A stretch of DNA of 64,000 bases from Streptomyces sp. NBC_01754 (lineage in GTDB: Bacteria > Actinomycetota > Actinomycetes > Streptomycetales > Streptomycetaceae): assembly GCF_035918015.1 (NCBI RefSeq), contig NZ_CP109132.1, positions 6,634,001 through 6,698,000 of the forward strand. Reading direction: 5' to 3'. The notes beneath the pieces are model-generated. The model had not been told where the DNA came from, ran no database searches, and saw only the letters and a program-made list of their open reading frames with translations. This document shows positions 1 to 8,624 of this stretch, piece after piece; position 1 is the first letter of the stretch, and every line of letters begins with the position of its first letter. The translations under genes and the position numbers were made by a program.

Positions 1-956
1 CCCGCACCGCACCGGCGCTCGCGCCCCTCGCCCGGGCCGCCCGGCTGCGGCCGGGGGCGCGGGTCGCGATCGTCGCACCCAGCGGCCCGATCCCCCCCGA
101 GCGGCTGGACCAGGGGCTCGATCTGCTGCGCGGCTGGGACCTGGAGCCCGTGGCGGCACCACACGTCCTGGACGTCCACCCGAGCCTGGGGCATCTCGCG
201 GGCAGGGACGAGGACCGGGCCGGGGATCTCCAGGAGGCGTGGTGCGATCCCTCCGTCGACGCGGTGCTGTGCGCCCGGGGCGGGTACGGGGCGCACCGCA
301 TGGTCGACCTGCTGGACTGGTCCGCGATCCGGGCGGCCGGGCCCAAGGTGTTCGTGGGGTACAGCGACATCACCGTGCTGCACGAGGCGTTCGCGGTGCG
401 CGCCGGATTCTCGACCCTGCACGGCCCGATGGTCGCCACCGAGGTCTTCCTCAAGGACACGCCCACCCAGGAGGCCCTGCGCTCCACCCTGTTCGAGCCC
501 GAATCGGTACGGACCCTCGGCCTGGACGCGGCGGCGGCACTGGTCCCCGGCAGGGCCCGGGGCGTCACCTACGGCGGCTGTGCGAGCCTGCTCGCCGCCG
601 ACGTGGGCACCCCGGGCGCCCGGACCTCGGCCCGGGGCGGCCTGCTGGTGGTCGAGGACGTCACCGAGGACCCGTACCAGCTGGACGGCATCCTCACCCG
701 GCTGCTGCGCACCGGCGCGCTCGACGGTGTGGCGGGGGTGGTGTGCGGCTCCTGGGAGAACTGCGGACCGTACCCGGGGGTGCGGGCGGTGCTCGCCGAC
801 CGGCTCGGCGGACTGGGGGTGCCGGTCGTCGAGGAGCTGGGGTTCGGCCACGGCCCCACGTCGCTGACGATCCCCCTCGGGGTGCCGGCGGTACTGGACG
901 CGCCGGCGGACGGCGGGCGGTGCACGCTCACCACCGAGCTGCCCGCACTGCTCTGA
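1..956 (+). CDS. LD-carboxypeptidase (peptidase S66), 5' end missing
   Basis: Serine peptidase of the muramoyltetrapeptide carboxypeptidase type, which trims the terminal D-Ala from murein tetrapeptides. The reading frame is open from base 3 and starts before the window, so the true N-terminus is outside. The visible start of the fold is VAIVAPSGPI, a typical S66 opening. The nucleophile motif GYSDIT, the acidic residue in VVEDVTEDPYQLDG and the histidine in GFGHGP give the Ser-Glu-His set of the family, in the expected order. The stop is followed by an intergenic promoter region, so this is the last gene of its unit. The family is known for cytoplasmic murein recycling; microcin-type immunity homologues exist, and nothing here decides between the roles. 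Confidence 0.9.
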   Translation, partial: RTAPALAPLARAARLRPGARVAIVAPSGPIPPERLDQGLDLLRGWDLEPVAAPHVLDVHPSLGHLAGRDEDRAGDLQEAWCDPSVDAVLCARGGYGAHRMVDLLDWSAIRAAGPKVFVGYSDITVLHEAFAVRAGFSTLHGPMVATEVFLKDTPTQEALRSTLFEPESVRTLGLDAAAALVPGRARGVTYGGCASLLAADVGTPGARTSARGGLLVVEDVTEDPYQLDGILTRLLRTGALDGVAGVVCGSWENCGPYPGVRAVLADRLGGLGVPVVEELGFGHGPTSLTIPLGVPAVLDAPADGGRCTLTTELPALL

Positions 957-1034
957 AGCCCCGAGGACGGCCGGACGGGGCGACCGGGCCGGCGTGCCCT
1001 TCGGAAGTACCCCCGAAACCACCGTTTCGGTGCG

Positions 1035-1064
1035 TTGACAGTGGAGTGACGTGTGTCACACGAT
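1035..1064 (+). promoter_or_regulatory. Putative promoter and Crp-like inverted repeat
   Basis: A perfect TTGACA lies at 1035-1040. Overlapping the expected -10 area is the perfect inverted repeat GTGAC-GTGT-GTCAC (1046-1059). It fits GTG-N6-GNCAC, the form I recall for streptomycete Crp sites. The -10 itself is poor, which would suit an activator- or repressor-controlled promoter for the secreted hydrolase about 55 bp downstream. The assignment to Crp is inference. Confidence 0.4.
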
Positions 1065-1117
1065 GGGCCCGGCTGTTACTTACCAGTCGGTAGGGTGTCC
1101 TCGGTGTGGAGGTCCAT

Positions 1118-2890
1118 GTGTCGCGTGCCGTCTCCTGGTCACGGAGTCCGTTCACCTTCCTCGCCGGGGCGGCGCTCGTGGCACCGCTCGCCCTGGCCGG
1201 TGCCGGCCCCGCGGCGGCGGCCGGGTACAGCGTCACCCCCCTGAAGTTCACCGTGCCCGCGGGTGAAGGCTCCTGCACGGTCGACGCCGACCTCTACCGC
1301 CCGGCCGGTGCCGACGCGGACCACCCCGCCCCGGCGGTCCTCGCGACCAACGGCTTCGGCGGCAGCAAGTCCGACGGCACCACCGACGGCATCGGCAAGG
1401 CCTTCGCCTCCCGGGGCTACGTCTCCCTGGTCTACTCGGGGCTGGGCTTCGGCGGGTCCGGGTGCCTGATCACCCTCGACGCCCCGGACATCGACGGAAG
1501 GGCGGCCTCCGGGCTCATCGACTTCCTCGCCGGGACACGCGCCGCCGACGACGGCACCAAGGCCGACTACGTCGTCTCCGACGGCCCCGGCGACCCCCGC
1601 GTCGGCATGATCGGGGGCTCGTACGGCGGGGCCGTCCAGCTGGCCACCGCCGCCACCGACCACCGGGTCGACGCCCTGGTGCCGATGGTCACCTGGAACG
1701 ACCTGGCGTACGCCCTCGCGCCCAACGCCACCGACGCGCGCGACGGCGTCTCCTCGGGCACGCCCGGTGTCTTCAAGTGGCAGTGGACCAACGGCTTCTA
1801 CCTGATGGGCGAGGGCCAGCCGCTCCTGGTCCCGAGCCTGGACCCGTCCCGGTTCAACCACCCGGCCTGCCTGCACTTCGCCACCCGGGCCTGCGAGGCC
1901 GTCCGCCTGCTGAACTCCGGCCGTCTCCCGGCCGGCCGCACCCAGGAGACGCTGACGTATCTGCGCGGTGTCTCGCCCGCCACCTATCTGCCGGGCGTCA
2001 CGGCCCCCACGCTCCTCGTCCAGGGGCAGGCCGACAGCCTGTTCAACCTCAACGAGGCCACCGCCACCTACCGGACGCTGCTGGCGCGGGGCACCACGGT
2101 GAAGATGATCTGGCAGGCCTGGGGCCACAGCGGCGGTCATGTCCCCGGTGAACTGGACCTCGCCGCCGGCAATCTGGAGACCAGCTACGTCGGACAGCGC
2201 GTCCTCGCCTGGTTCGACCGGTACCTGCACCACGACGAAGGCACCGACACCGGGCCCGCGTTCGCCTACTACCGCGACTGGGCGAGCGGCTACGGCACGG
2301 CGGCCACGGTCCCCACGCCCACCAGGACGCTCTACCTCTCCGGCGACGGCGACCTGGTGGACCGCCGCTCCGAGGTCACCGCGGGCAGCCGCGCCTACAC
2401 CAACCGGTCCCTGCCCACCAGCCATTCCGAGAGCTCCCTGGCCGGGCTCATCGGACTGAGGGACCCCGCGCCGTACGACACGAAGGGCACCTACCTCGGC
2501 TGGACGAGTGCCCCGCTCACCGCCCCGGTGGACGTCGTGGGAGCCCCGAAGGCGACCCTGAGAGTCCACTCGCCGGCGACCGAACGGGTCCAGGACAGCG
2601 GGGACGCGGCGGACCGGCTCGTCCTCTTCGCCAAGGTGTACGACGTGGCCCCCGACGGCACCCGGACGCTGGTGAACCGCCTGGTCGCGCCGGTGCGGGT
2701 GCCCGACGTCACCCGCCCCTTCACCGTCGAACTGCCGGGCATCGCGCACCGGTACGAGGCGGGACACCGGCTGCGGTTCGTGATCGCGGGCAGCGACACG
2801 GCGTACTTCGGCAACCGGGGGCCCCGGCCCGTCACCGTCGTCAGCGCCCCGGACGACACGGGCGTCCTGGAACTGCCGGTGGCCGGCTGA
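1118..2890 (+). CDS. Secreted CocE/NonD or X-Pro peptidase-type S15 hydrolase
   Basis: Alpha/beta-hydrolase of the S15/CocE group, about 590 residues. The GTG at 1118 is preferred because GGAGG sits 5 bases upstream; an in-frame GTG at 1106 has no such site. The N-terminus is a clear Sec signal peptide (hydrophobic stretch then AGPAAAAG). The catalytic serine lies in GGSYGGA, a candidate aspartate in GQADSLF and the histidine in WGHSGGH. The C-terminal third is the beta-sandwich usual for S15 enzymes (around APVDVVGAPKATLRV). The protein should act outside the cell on esters, amides or peptides; the substrate cannot be told from sequence. The gene stands alone behind the promoter at 1035-1064. 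Confidence 0.85.
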   Translation: MSRAVSWSRSPFTFLAGAALVAPLALAGAGPAAAAGYSVTPLKFTVPAGEGSCTVDADLYRPAGADADHPAPAVLATNGFGGSKSDGTTDGIGKAFASRGYVSLVYSGLGFGGSGCLITLDAPDIDGRAASGLIDFLAGTRAADDGTKADYVVSDGPGDPRVGMIGGSYGGAVQLATAATDHRVDALVPMVTWNDLAYALAPNATDARDGVSSGTPGVFKWQWTNGFYLMGEGQPLLVPSLDPSRFNHPACLHFATRACEAVRLLNSGRLPAGRTQETLTYLRGVSPATYLPGVTAPTLLVQGQADSLFNLNEATATYRTLLARGTTVKMIWQAWGHSGGHVPGELDLAAGNLETSYVGQRVLAWFDRYLHHDEGTDTGPAFAYYRDWASGYGTAATVPTPTRTLYLSGDGDLVDRRSEVTAGSRAYTNRSLPTSHSESSLAGLIGLRDPAPYDTKGTYLGWTSAPLTAPVDVVGAPKATLRVHSPATERVQDSGDAADRLVLFAKVYDVAPDGTRTLVNRLVAPVRVPDVTRPFTVELPGIAHRYEAGHRLRFVIAGSDTAYFGNRGPRPVTVVSAPDDTGVLELPVAG

Positions 2891-2950
2891 CCGTCACCCG
2901 TTCGGCGGCTCCGCACTGCCCGGAAGGCGTGCGGGCGGGACCCTTGCGCC

Positions 2951-3193
2951 ATGAGCCCCAAGGATGCCCCTCGCGCGGACGGCCGAACCGCCGGCGCGTT
3001 CAGCCCCGCCCGGATCGCGGTGACGGTCCTGGCCGTGCTCGCGATCGTCTTCATCTGCGTGAACACGGAGGACGTCACCATCCGCGTGATCGTCCCGAAG
3101 GTCACGTTGCCGCTCTGGGCGGCGCTGCTCGGGATGTTCGTGGCGGGTCTGCTCTGCGGCGGGTACGCGCTGCACCGCCGGCGCCGCCGGTAG
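2951..3193 (+). CDS. Small LapA/DUF1049-like membrane protein
   Basis: 80-residue protein with two predicted membrane helices (about residues 20-38 and 55-72) separated by a short segment NTEDVTIRVIVPKVTLPL. A strongly basic tail of arginines follows, placing the C-terminus in the cytoplasm. This topology and the N/T/E-V-rich linker match the lipopolysaccharide-assembly-protein-A domain (DUF1049), which in Gram-positive bacteria has no established job. It starts 60 bases after the S15 hydrolase and might share its transcript. Confidence 0.75.
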   Translation: MSPKDAPRADGRTAGAFSPARIAVTVLAVLAIVFICVNTEDVTIRVIVPKVTLPLWAALLGMFVAGLLCGGYALHRRRRR

Positions 3194-3363
3194 CCGCCGA
3201 GAGGCAGCTGATTTTCGGCCGGTTCCGCCGCACGGGTTTGTCCGCCCGCCTTCACCCGGAGGGGTGGACCCACCCGGTGGCCATGGCGTGGCGTCGCCGT
3301 CGTTGCCTAGCGTGCGGGGAGATCGCCATGCGCTGTGCGTGGCCCTGGGGTGAGGACGACCGG

Positions 3364-3918
3364 ATGACGTACGCCGTGAAGGGCCAGAAGTTCAGCACCC
3401 TGTTCACCTGGTTCGACCAGGACGGTGACGGGCGGCTGACACAGGAGGACATGCGGGGGACCGCCGACGTGTTCGCCGGGGTGGCGGCGCGGGGTGACGA
3501 GGCCGACCTCGCCGCCATGCGTGACGCGTTCGGACAGTGGTGGCGGTTGTTGCTCACGCACGGTGACACGGACGGGGACGGGCGGGTCTCGCGGGAGGAG
3601 TTCGTCACCGTCATGGAGCGCGAGGTCACCTCCCCCGAGCACTTCGAGGGCGCCGTCATGGCGATCATCGACGCGCTGATGAACGCCCTCGACACCGACG
3701 GTGACGGCGTCCTCAGCCGCGACGAGTACGTGCGCATGTACGACGCGCTGGGAATCCCGCCGCAGCGTTCCGGCGAGGCGTTCACCAGGCTGGATCTGGA
3801 CGGGAACGGAGTGATCAGCCGCGACGAGTTCCGCACGGCCGTCTCCGACTTCTATCTCAGCGCCGACCCGGACGCACCGGGCAACTACCTGCTCGGTCCG
3901 GTCGGACCGTCGGCCTGA
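3364..3918 (+). CDS. Four-EF-hand calcium-binding protein (calerythrin/Cab type)
   Basis: 184-residue soluble protein with four EF-hand loops: DQDGDGRLTQED, DTDGDGRVSREE, DTDGDGVLSRDE and DLDGNGVISRDE. Each has Asp/Asn at positions 1, 3 and 5 and an acidic residue at 12, so all four look competent for calcium. The ATG at 3364 is preferred (gagg upstream, and no domain before it), although the frame is open further 5'. Related streptomycete Cab proteins and Saccharopolyspora calerythrin are cytoplasmic calcium buffers or sensors linked to aerial growth; whether this copy has that role is inference. It is followed by a strong convergent terminator. Confidence 0.9.
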   Translation: MTYAVKGQKFSTLFTWFDQDGDGRLTQEDMRGTADVFAGVAARGDEADLAAMRDAFGQWWRLLLTHGDTDGDGRVSREEFVTVMEREVTSPEHFEGAVMAIIDALMNALDTDGDGVLSRDEYVRMYDALGIPPQRSGEAFTRLDLDGNGVISRDEFRTAVSDFYLSADPDAPGNYLLGPVGPSA

Positions 3919-3941
3919 CGCACCGGCCCACCGCCGCCGAA

Positions 3942-3986
3942 CCCCGGGTGCCCCGTCCGCCGACGGACGGAACGGGGCACCCGGGG
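3942..3986. terminator. Bidirectional terminator hairpin
   Basis: Perfect 15-bp inverted repeat (arm CCCCGGGTGCCCCGT at 3942-3956, its complement at 3972-3986). Extra pairing in the loop (CCGTCCG against CGGACGG) makes a very stable hairpin. It lies between the convergent EF-hand gene and the deoR remnant and could stop both. Confidence 0.8.
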
Positions 3987-4005
3987 ACCAGATGAGGGGC
4001 GGACC

Positions 4006-4356
4006 TCAGGCGCCGGCCAGACGCAGGTCGGCGCCGCCGGCGCGGAGCCCCTCGGCCGCCGCCTCGGCCAGCGAGCGGTCGGTGACGACGGTGTCGAAGG
4101 CGCTGAGCGGAGCCACCCGGAACTTGCCGAACGTCCCGTACTTCGACGACCCGGCGACGAGCACGCTGGAACCCGTGCACTCCATCGCCGCCTGCTTGAC
4201 CTCCACCTTCGCCGCGGACGGGGTGGTCACCCCGCGCAGCAGGTCCCACGAGCTGGTGCTGACGAAGGCGAGGTCGAGGGCGAGCTGACGCAGCGTCGTG
4301 GCGGCGAGCCGCCCGACGCTCGACCGGTTGGACGGGTCCACCTGGCCGCCGATGTG
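4006..4356 (-). pseudogene. DeoR-family regulator, C-terminal remnant only
   Basis: The minus strand encodes about 115 residues that match the C-terminal half of DeoR/GlpR sugar-phosphate-responsive repressors. It runs from IGGQVDPSNRSSVG through LDLAFVSTSSWDL, RGVTTPSAAKVEVKQAAM and GSSKYGTFGKF to the stop. Family members are about 250-260 residues with an N-terminal winged helix. Here everything upstream of the IGGQ segment is absent, and the frame simply runs on antisense through otnK. The homology ends at about 4350-4356, exactly where otnK homology begins on the other strand. No DNA-binding domain is left, so it should not function as a repressor. Confidence 0.8.
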
Positions 4357-5232
4357 GTCCACGGGGAACTCCTGGAGGAGAGCCCCATGCGGCACCACCC
4401 GCTCACCCCCATGCGGGACTCCCACCTGGGCCGGCTCCTCACCCCGCAGACCGGCCACCCGGTCCGGCTCATCGGCCTCGACACCGTACGGAAGGGGAGC
4501 GACGCCCTGCGGAGCGCCCTCGACGCCCCCGGCCTGGCGGACGCGCTCGTCGTCGTGGACGCGGTGAGCGACGAGGACCTCGTCACCGTCTGCGCGGCCA
4601 CCGCGCACCTCGCCCTGGTCACCGGCGCGGCGGGACTCGCCCTCGGCCTCACCGGCCCGCACACCGAGGCCGCCCGCGCCACCCCCGCCTCCGCGACCGG
4701 CGACCCGGGCGTGGTCCTCTCCGGCAGCGCGTCCTCCGCCACCCGCGCCCAGGTCGCCCACGCCCGGACCCGGCTGCCGCACCGCAAGCTCGACCTGGCG
4801 GCCCTGCGCGCCGACTTCGCCGGTACGGTCGCCGCACTCACCGGCTTCGCACGCGGCGCCTGGGACGACGACCCGGCGAAGCCACCGCTGATCTACGCCG
4901 TCGGCGACCTCGCCGACCTCGAGGACTCCGCGCCGCACGACGGCCCCGCCGCCGCCGAACTCGTCGAGCGGGCCCTCGCCGCCTGCGCCACCGGGCTCGT
5001 CGCCGCGGGCGCGCGCCGGCTCCTCGTGGCCGGCGGCGAGACCTCCGGAGCCGTCGTCACCGCTCTCGGCGTCCGCACCCTCGCCATCGGCGCGCCCATC
5101 GCGCCGGGCGTGACCTGGGCGCGGGCGGACGGACGCGCGCACGGCAGGGAACACACCGTGGACCTCGCCCTCAAGTCCGGCAACTTCGGCGACACCGCCA
5201 TCTTCACGGAAGCCTGGAGCGCGCTGGTATGA
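4354..5232 (+). pseudogene. otnK: 3-oxo-tetronate kinase (OtnK), N-terminally truncated
   Basis: About 292 codons matching the C-terminal two thirds of OtnK (four-carbon acid sugar kinase, DUF1537), which phosphorylates 3-oxo-tetronates. Conserved stretches include LLEESPMRHHPLTPMRDS, the ATP-site-like GLVAAGARRLLVAGGETSG and the C-terminal LALKSGNFG. Normal OtnK is about 420 residues; the N-terminal substrate domain, including the usual ADDFTGA motif, is missing. The homology begins at the GTG at 4354 in the middle of a conserved segment, not at a natural start. The stop overlaps otnC by ATGA, so otnC may still be translated by coupling if any transcript reaches it. The kinase is probably inactive. 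Confidence 0.8.
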
Positions 5233-5873
5233 GCGACCCCCGCACCGACCTCGCCGCCGCGGGCGCCCGGCTCGCGGCACTCGGGCTCAGCCCCGGCTCC
5301 TCCGGCAACCTCAGCGTCCGGACCGGGGACCGCGTCCTCATCACCCCCACCGGCGCCGACCTCGCCGCGATCGACCCCGGCGGGCTCAGCGAACTCGGCC
5401 TCGACGGCGTCCACCTCGCGGGACCGTGCCCGTCCAAGGAATTCCCCCTGCACAGCGCCTTCTACCGGCGGGACGCCACCACCCGTGCCGTCGTCCACCT
5501 GCACGCCCGGCACGCCACCGCCGTCTCCTGCCTTCCCCCGTGGTCACCGCGCAGCGCCGTACCACCGCTCACGCCGTACTACGTGATGCGGGTCGGCCAG
5601 ACCCCGCTGCTCCCGTACGCGCCGCCCGGTGACGCGGGCCAGGCCGAGGAGCTCGCCCGGCTGCCCTTCCCGTTCCGCGCCGCGCTCCTCCAGAACCACG
5701 GCCCGGTCCTCGCCGGCACCACGATGGCGCGCGCCGTCGACGCGGCGGTGGAACTGGAGGAGGTGGCGGCCCTGCTCCTCGCCCTGGGCGAGCGGCCCGC
5801 CCGGCTGCTCACCCCCGAGGAGGCCGGGCGACTCGCCCAGAAGTACGACTCCCCCTGGGACGACCACCGCTGA
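5229..5873 (+). CDS. otnC: 3-oxo-tetronate 4-phosphate decarboxylase-like class II aldolase
   Basis: 214-residue class II aldolase/adducin-fold protein of the OtnC (YgbL) type, which decarboxylates 3-oxo-tetronate 4-phosphate to dihydroxyacetone phosphate (or its isomeric triose product). The phosphate-binding SPGSSGNLSVR, the metal-ligand cluster VVHLHARHATAV and the third ligand in QNHGPVLAG are intact. The length is normal. It overlaps the otnK remnant by ATGA. Because the kinase that makes its substrate and the shared promoter region seem deleted, this gene may be a stranded survivor. It ends at a long convergent hairpin. Confidence 0.85.
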   Translation: MSDPRTDLAAAGARLAALGLSPGSSGNLSVRTGDRVLITPTGADLAAIDPGGLSELGLDGVHLAGPCPSKEFPLHSAFYRRDATTRAVVHLHARHATAVSCLPPWSPRSAVPPLTPYYVMRVGQTPLLPYAPPGDAGQAEELARLPFPFRAALLQNHGPVLAGTTMARAVDAAVELEEVAALLLALGERPARLLTPEEAGRLAQKYDSPWDDHR

Positions 5874-5876
5874 CGA

Positions 5877-5941
5877 CCGGGCGGCGCGGCGGCAGAGCGT
5901 GAGGGAGCGTGTCCCGTCAACTCTGCCGCCGCGCCGCCCGG
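5877..5941. terminator. Bidirectional terminator, 21-bp perfect stem
   Basis: Perfect 21-bp inverted repeat, arms 5877-5897 and 5921-5941 (CCGGGCGGCGC... against ...GCGCCGCCCGG) around a 23-base loop. It sits between the convergent otnC and metX genes and would end both transcripts. Confidence 0.85.
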
Positions 5942-5954
5942 CCCCGTTCCGCCG

Positions 5955-7106
5955 TCAGCCGGGCTCCCCGAGCAGTTCGCGGATCAGTGCGCCCACCTGG
6001 TCCGTCTCCAGCAGGAAGCCGTCGTGCCCGCTCGGCGACTCGATCACCCGCAGCCGGTCCGCGCCCGGGAGCGCCGCGGCCAGTTCCTGTTGCTGAGTGA
6101 GCGGGTAGAGGCGGTCCGAGTCGACCCCGGCCACGAGCGCGGGCATCCCCGCCGCGCGCAGGGCGGCCCGCACCCCGCCGCGCCCACGCCCCACGTCGTG
6201 CCCGTTCATCGCCTCGGTGAGGGTGATGTAGCTGCCCGCGTCGAAGCGCCGGGTCAGTTTGGCCGCGTGATGGTCCAGATAGGACTCGATCTGGAACCGG
6301 CCGCCCCGTTCCGGGCTCTCCCCGTCCTGGGCCTCGCGGCCGAAACGGGCCGCCAGTTCGGCTTCGTTCCGATAGGTGACATGGGCGATCCGGCGGGCGA
6401 TCCCGAGCCCCCGATGGGGCCCCGCGCCGGCCGGGGCGTCGTGGTAGCGGCCCGCCCGCCACCCCGGATCGGTGCGGATGGCGGCGATCTGCACGGACCC
6501 CCACGCGATCTGCTCGGCCGACGCGGCAGCCGGGCAGGCGAGCAGCAGCAGGGACCCGGTCCGCCCGGGATGGCAGGCCGCCCACTCCAGGGCCCGCATC
6601 CCGCCCATGGACCCGCCGATGACGGCGGCCCATCTGCCGATCCCCAGGGCGTCGGCGAGCCGGACCTCGGCGGCGACCTGGTCGCGCTGGGTCAGCCGTG
6701 GGAAGGCGGGTCCCCAGGGCAGGCCGTCGGGGCCGGGCGAGGACGGCCCCGTGGTGCCCTGGCAGCCGCCCAGCACGTTCGGCGCGACCACGAACCACCG
6801 ACGCGTGTCGAGCGCCCGGCCCGGTCCCACCACCGCGTCCCACCAGCCGGCCGTAGGATGGCCCGGACCGGCCGGGCCGGCCACATGGCTGTCCCCGGTG
6901 AGGGCGTGCAGGACCAGCACCGCGTTCGACCCGTCCGGCGCGAGCCGGCCCCACGTCTCGTACGCGATCCGTACACCGGGCAGCGACTCGCCCGACTCCA
7001 GGACCAGGGGCGCGCCCGGCCCCAGCCACACGCGCCGGCCCGGTTCCCCGCCCTCCCGCCAGCCTCCGGTGGCCGGCGGGAGGGCGGAGACGTCCGTCAC
7101 CGTCAT
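5955..7106 (-). CDS. metX: Homoserine O-acetyltransferase
   Basis: 383-residue alpha/beta-hydrolase-fold MetX, which acetylates L-homoserine from acetyl-CoA for methionine synthesis. Signature segments: HALTGDSHV, the serine nucleophile in GGSMGGM, the aspartate in GVDSDRLYP and the histidine in SGHDGFL near the C-terminus, all at usual positions and full family length. The start ATG overlaps the metY stop as ATGA, so the two enzymes that turn homoserine into homocysteine are co-translated from one minus-strand operon. Actinobacterial MetX members normally use acetyl-CoA rather than succinyl-CoA. Confidence 0.95.
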   Translation of the reverse strand: MTVTDVSALPPATGGWREGGEPGRRVWLGPGAPLVLESGESLPGVRIAYETWGRLAPDGSNAVLVLHALTGDSHVAGPAGPGHPTAGWWDAVVGPGRALDTRRWFVVAPNVLGGCQGTTGPSSPGPDGLPWGPAFPRLTQRDQVAAEVRLADALGIGRWAAVIGGSMGGMRALEWAACHPGRTGSLLLLACPAAASAEQIAWGSVQIAAIRTDPGWRAGRYHDAPAGAGPHRGLGIARRIAHVTYRNEAELAARFGREAQDGESPERGGRFQIESYLDHHAAKLTRRFDAGSYITLTEAMNGHDVGRGRGGVRAALRAAGMPALVAGVDSDRLYPLTQQQELAAALPGADRLRVIESPSGHDGFLLETDQVGALIRELLGEPG

Positions 7107-8470
7107 GCCCCGGCCACGCCCTTCGCCGCCCGGAACCCGGCCTCCAGATCGGCCTTGAGGTCGTCGATGTGCTCCAGCCCGACCGACAGGCGCACGAGAC
7201 CGGGGGAGGTCCCGGTCGCGGCGAGCTGCTCGGGGCCGAGCTGGCTGTGGGTGGTCGAGGCGGGGTGGATGATCAGGCTGCGTACGTCACCGATGTTGGC
7301 GAGATGGCTGAACAGGCTCACCCCGTCGACGAACCGCCGCCCCGCCTCGACGCCGTCGCGCAGTTCGAAGGAGAGCACCGCACCGGCCCCGCGCGGAAGG
7401 TAGCGCCGGGCCGCCCCGCTCCAGCGGTTCGACTCCAGGCCCGCGTAGTGGACGGCGGAGACCTCGTCGCGGGCCTCCAGCCACTGGGCGAGGGCCAGCG
7501 CGTTGGACGTATGGCGTTCGATCCGCAGGCTGAGCGTCTCCACACCCTGGAGCAGCAGGAAGGCGGAGTGTGGGGAGAGCGCCGGGCCGAGATCGCGCAG
7601 CAGTTGGACGCGGAGCTTCACCGCGAAGGCGCCGGGGCCCAGGTCCGGCCAGTAGCGCAGGCCGTGGTAGCTGGGGTCGGGCTCGCTGAAGTCCGGGAAG
7701 CGGTCGGTGTGCGCCCCGAAGTCGAAGGTGCCCGCGTCGACGACGACCCCGCCGATCGTCGTGCCGTGCCCGCCGAGGAACTTCGTCGCCGAGTGCACCA
7801 CGATGTCGGCGCCGTGCTCGGCGGGCCGCAGCAGATAGGGCGTCGGCACGGTGTTGTCGGCGATCAGCGGCACCCCGGCCGCGTGGGCGACGTCGGCCAC
7901 CGCCCGCACGTCGAGCACGTTGCCGCGCGGGTTGCCCAGCGTCTCGGCGAACAGGGCCTTGGTGTTCGGGCGCACGGCGGCGCGCCAGCCGTCCAGGTCG
8001 TCCGGGTCGTCGACGAACGACACCTCGATGCCCAGCCGCGGAAGGGTGTGCCGGAAGAGGTTGTAGGTGCCGCCGTAGAGCGAGGAGCTGGACACCACAT
8101 GGTCGCCGGCCCGTGCGAGGGTCAGGATCGCGAGGGTCTCGGCGGCCTGACCGGAGGCGACCGCGACGGCGGCCACGCCGCCCTCCAGCGCCGCGATCCG
8201 CTGTTCCAGCACGTCCAGTGTCGGATTGTGGATCCGGGAGTAGATGTTGCCCGGCCTGGCCAGCGAGAACAGGTCGGCCGCGTGCTGGGTGTCGTCGAAG
8301 ACGAACGAGGTGGTCTGGTAGATCGGTGTGGCACGGGCCCCGGTCGTGGGATCGGGCGCGGCCCCGGCGTGGATCTGCCGCGTCTCGAACGACCACGCTG
8401 CCGCCTCGTCCCCGGGGGCGGCGTCGGCGGGCGTGTGTCCCGCGGTCACGGAGTCGATGGGCTGGCTCAT
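7103..8470 (-). CDS. metY: O-acetylhomoserine sulfhydrylase (PLP, Cys/Met metabolism)
   Basis: 455-residue PLP enzyme that joins O-acetylhomoserine with sulfide to give homocysteine. The ATG at 8470 (MSQPIDSV) follows the promoter at 8536-8565; the longer open frame upstream is not coding. Family landmarks are ETRQIHAG near the N-terminus, PIYQTTSFVF, the SGQAAE cofactor loop and the PLP lysine in HSATKFLGGHGT. The LIHPASTTH segment near the end is also typical of this family. It is the first gene of the metY-metX operon. I looked for a SAM riboswitch in the leader and recognised none. Confidence 0.95.
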   Translation of the reverse strand: MSQPIDSVTAGHTPADAAPGDEAAAWSFETRQIHAGAAPDPTTGARATPIYQTTSFVFDDTQHAADLFSLARPGNIYSRIHNPTLDVLEQRIAALEGGVAAVAVASGQAAETLAILTLARAGDHVVSSSSLYGGTYNLFRHTLPRLGIEVSFVDDPDDLDGWRAAVRPNTKALFAETLGNPRGNVLDVRAVADVAHAAGVPLIADNTVPTPYLLRPAEHGADIVVHSATKFLGGHGTTIGGVVVDAGTFDFGAHTDRFPDFSEPDPSYHGLRYWPDLGPGAFAVKLRVQLLRDLGPALSPHSAFLLLQGVETLSLRIERHTSNALALAQWLEARDEVSAVHYAGLESNRWSGAARRYLPRGAGAVLSFELRDGVEAGRRFVDGVSLFSHLANIGDVRSLIIHPASTTHSQLGPEQLAATGTSPGLVRLSVGLEHIDDLKADLEAGFRAAKGVAGA

Positions 8471-8535
8471 GTCTTGACCTCGCACGGTTCGCTGGAAGAG
8501 CACCGCCACCGAACGGTTCCGGCGGCTCCCCAGGG

Positions 8536-8565
8536 AGGCTAGCCGCAGGCGGTCGGCCGCGTCAT
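8536..8565 (-). promoter_or_regulatory. Promoter of metY-metX
   Basis: On the minus strand TAGCCT (8541-8536) is preceded by TGACGC at 17 bp, an acceptable streptomycete housekeeping promoter. The leader to the metY ATG would be about 60 bases, too short for the SAM-sensing RNAs I know from actinobacteria. Confidence 0.5.
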
Positions 8566-8624
8566 TTCCTGTCCACGCCGGTAACGAACCTGCAATACCC
8601 CCGCAATCCACGCGGGTCGCACCG

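Noticed and set aside
8471..8624. Possible SAM riboswitch upstream of metY
   Set aside because: Looked for the SAM-IV/S-box type core and pairing; the leader is only about 60 bases and shows none of it.
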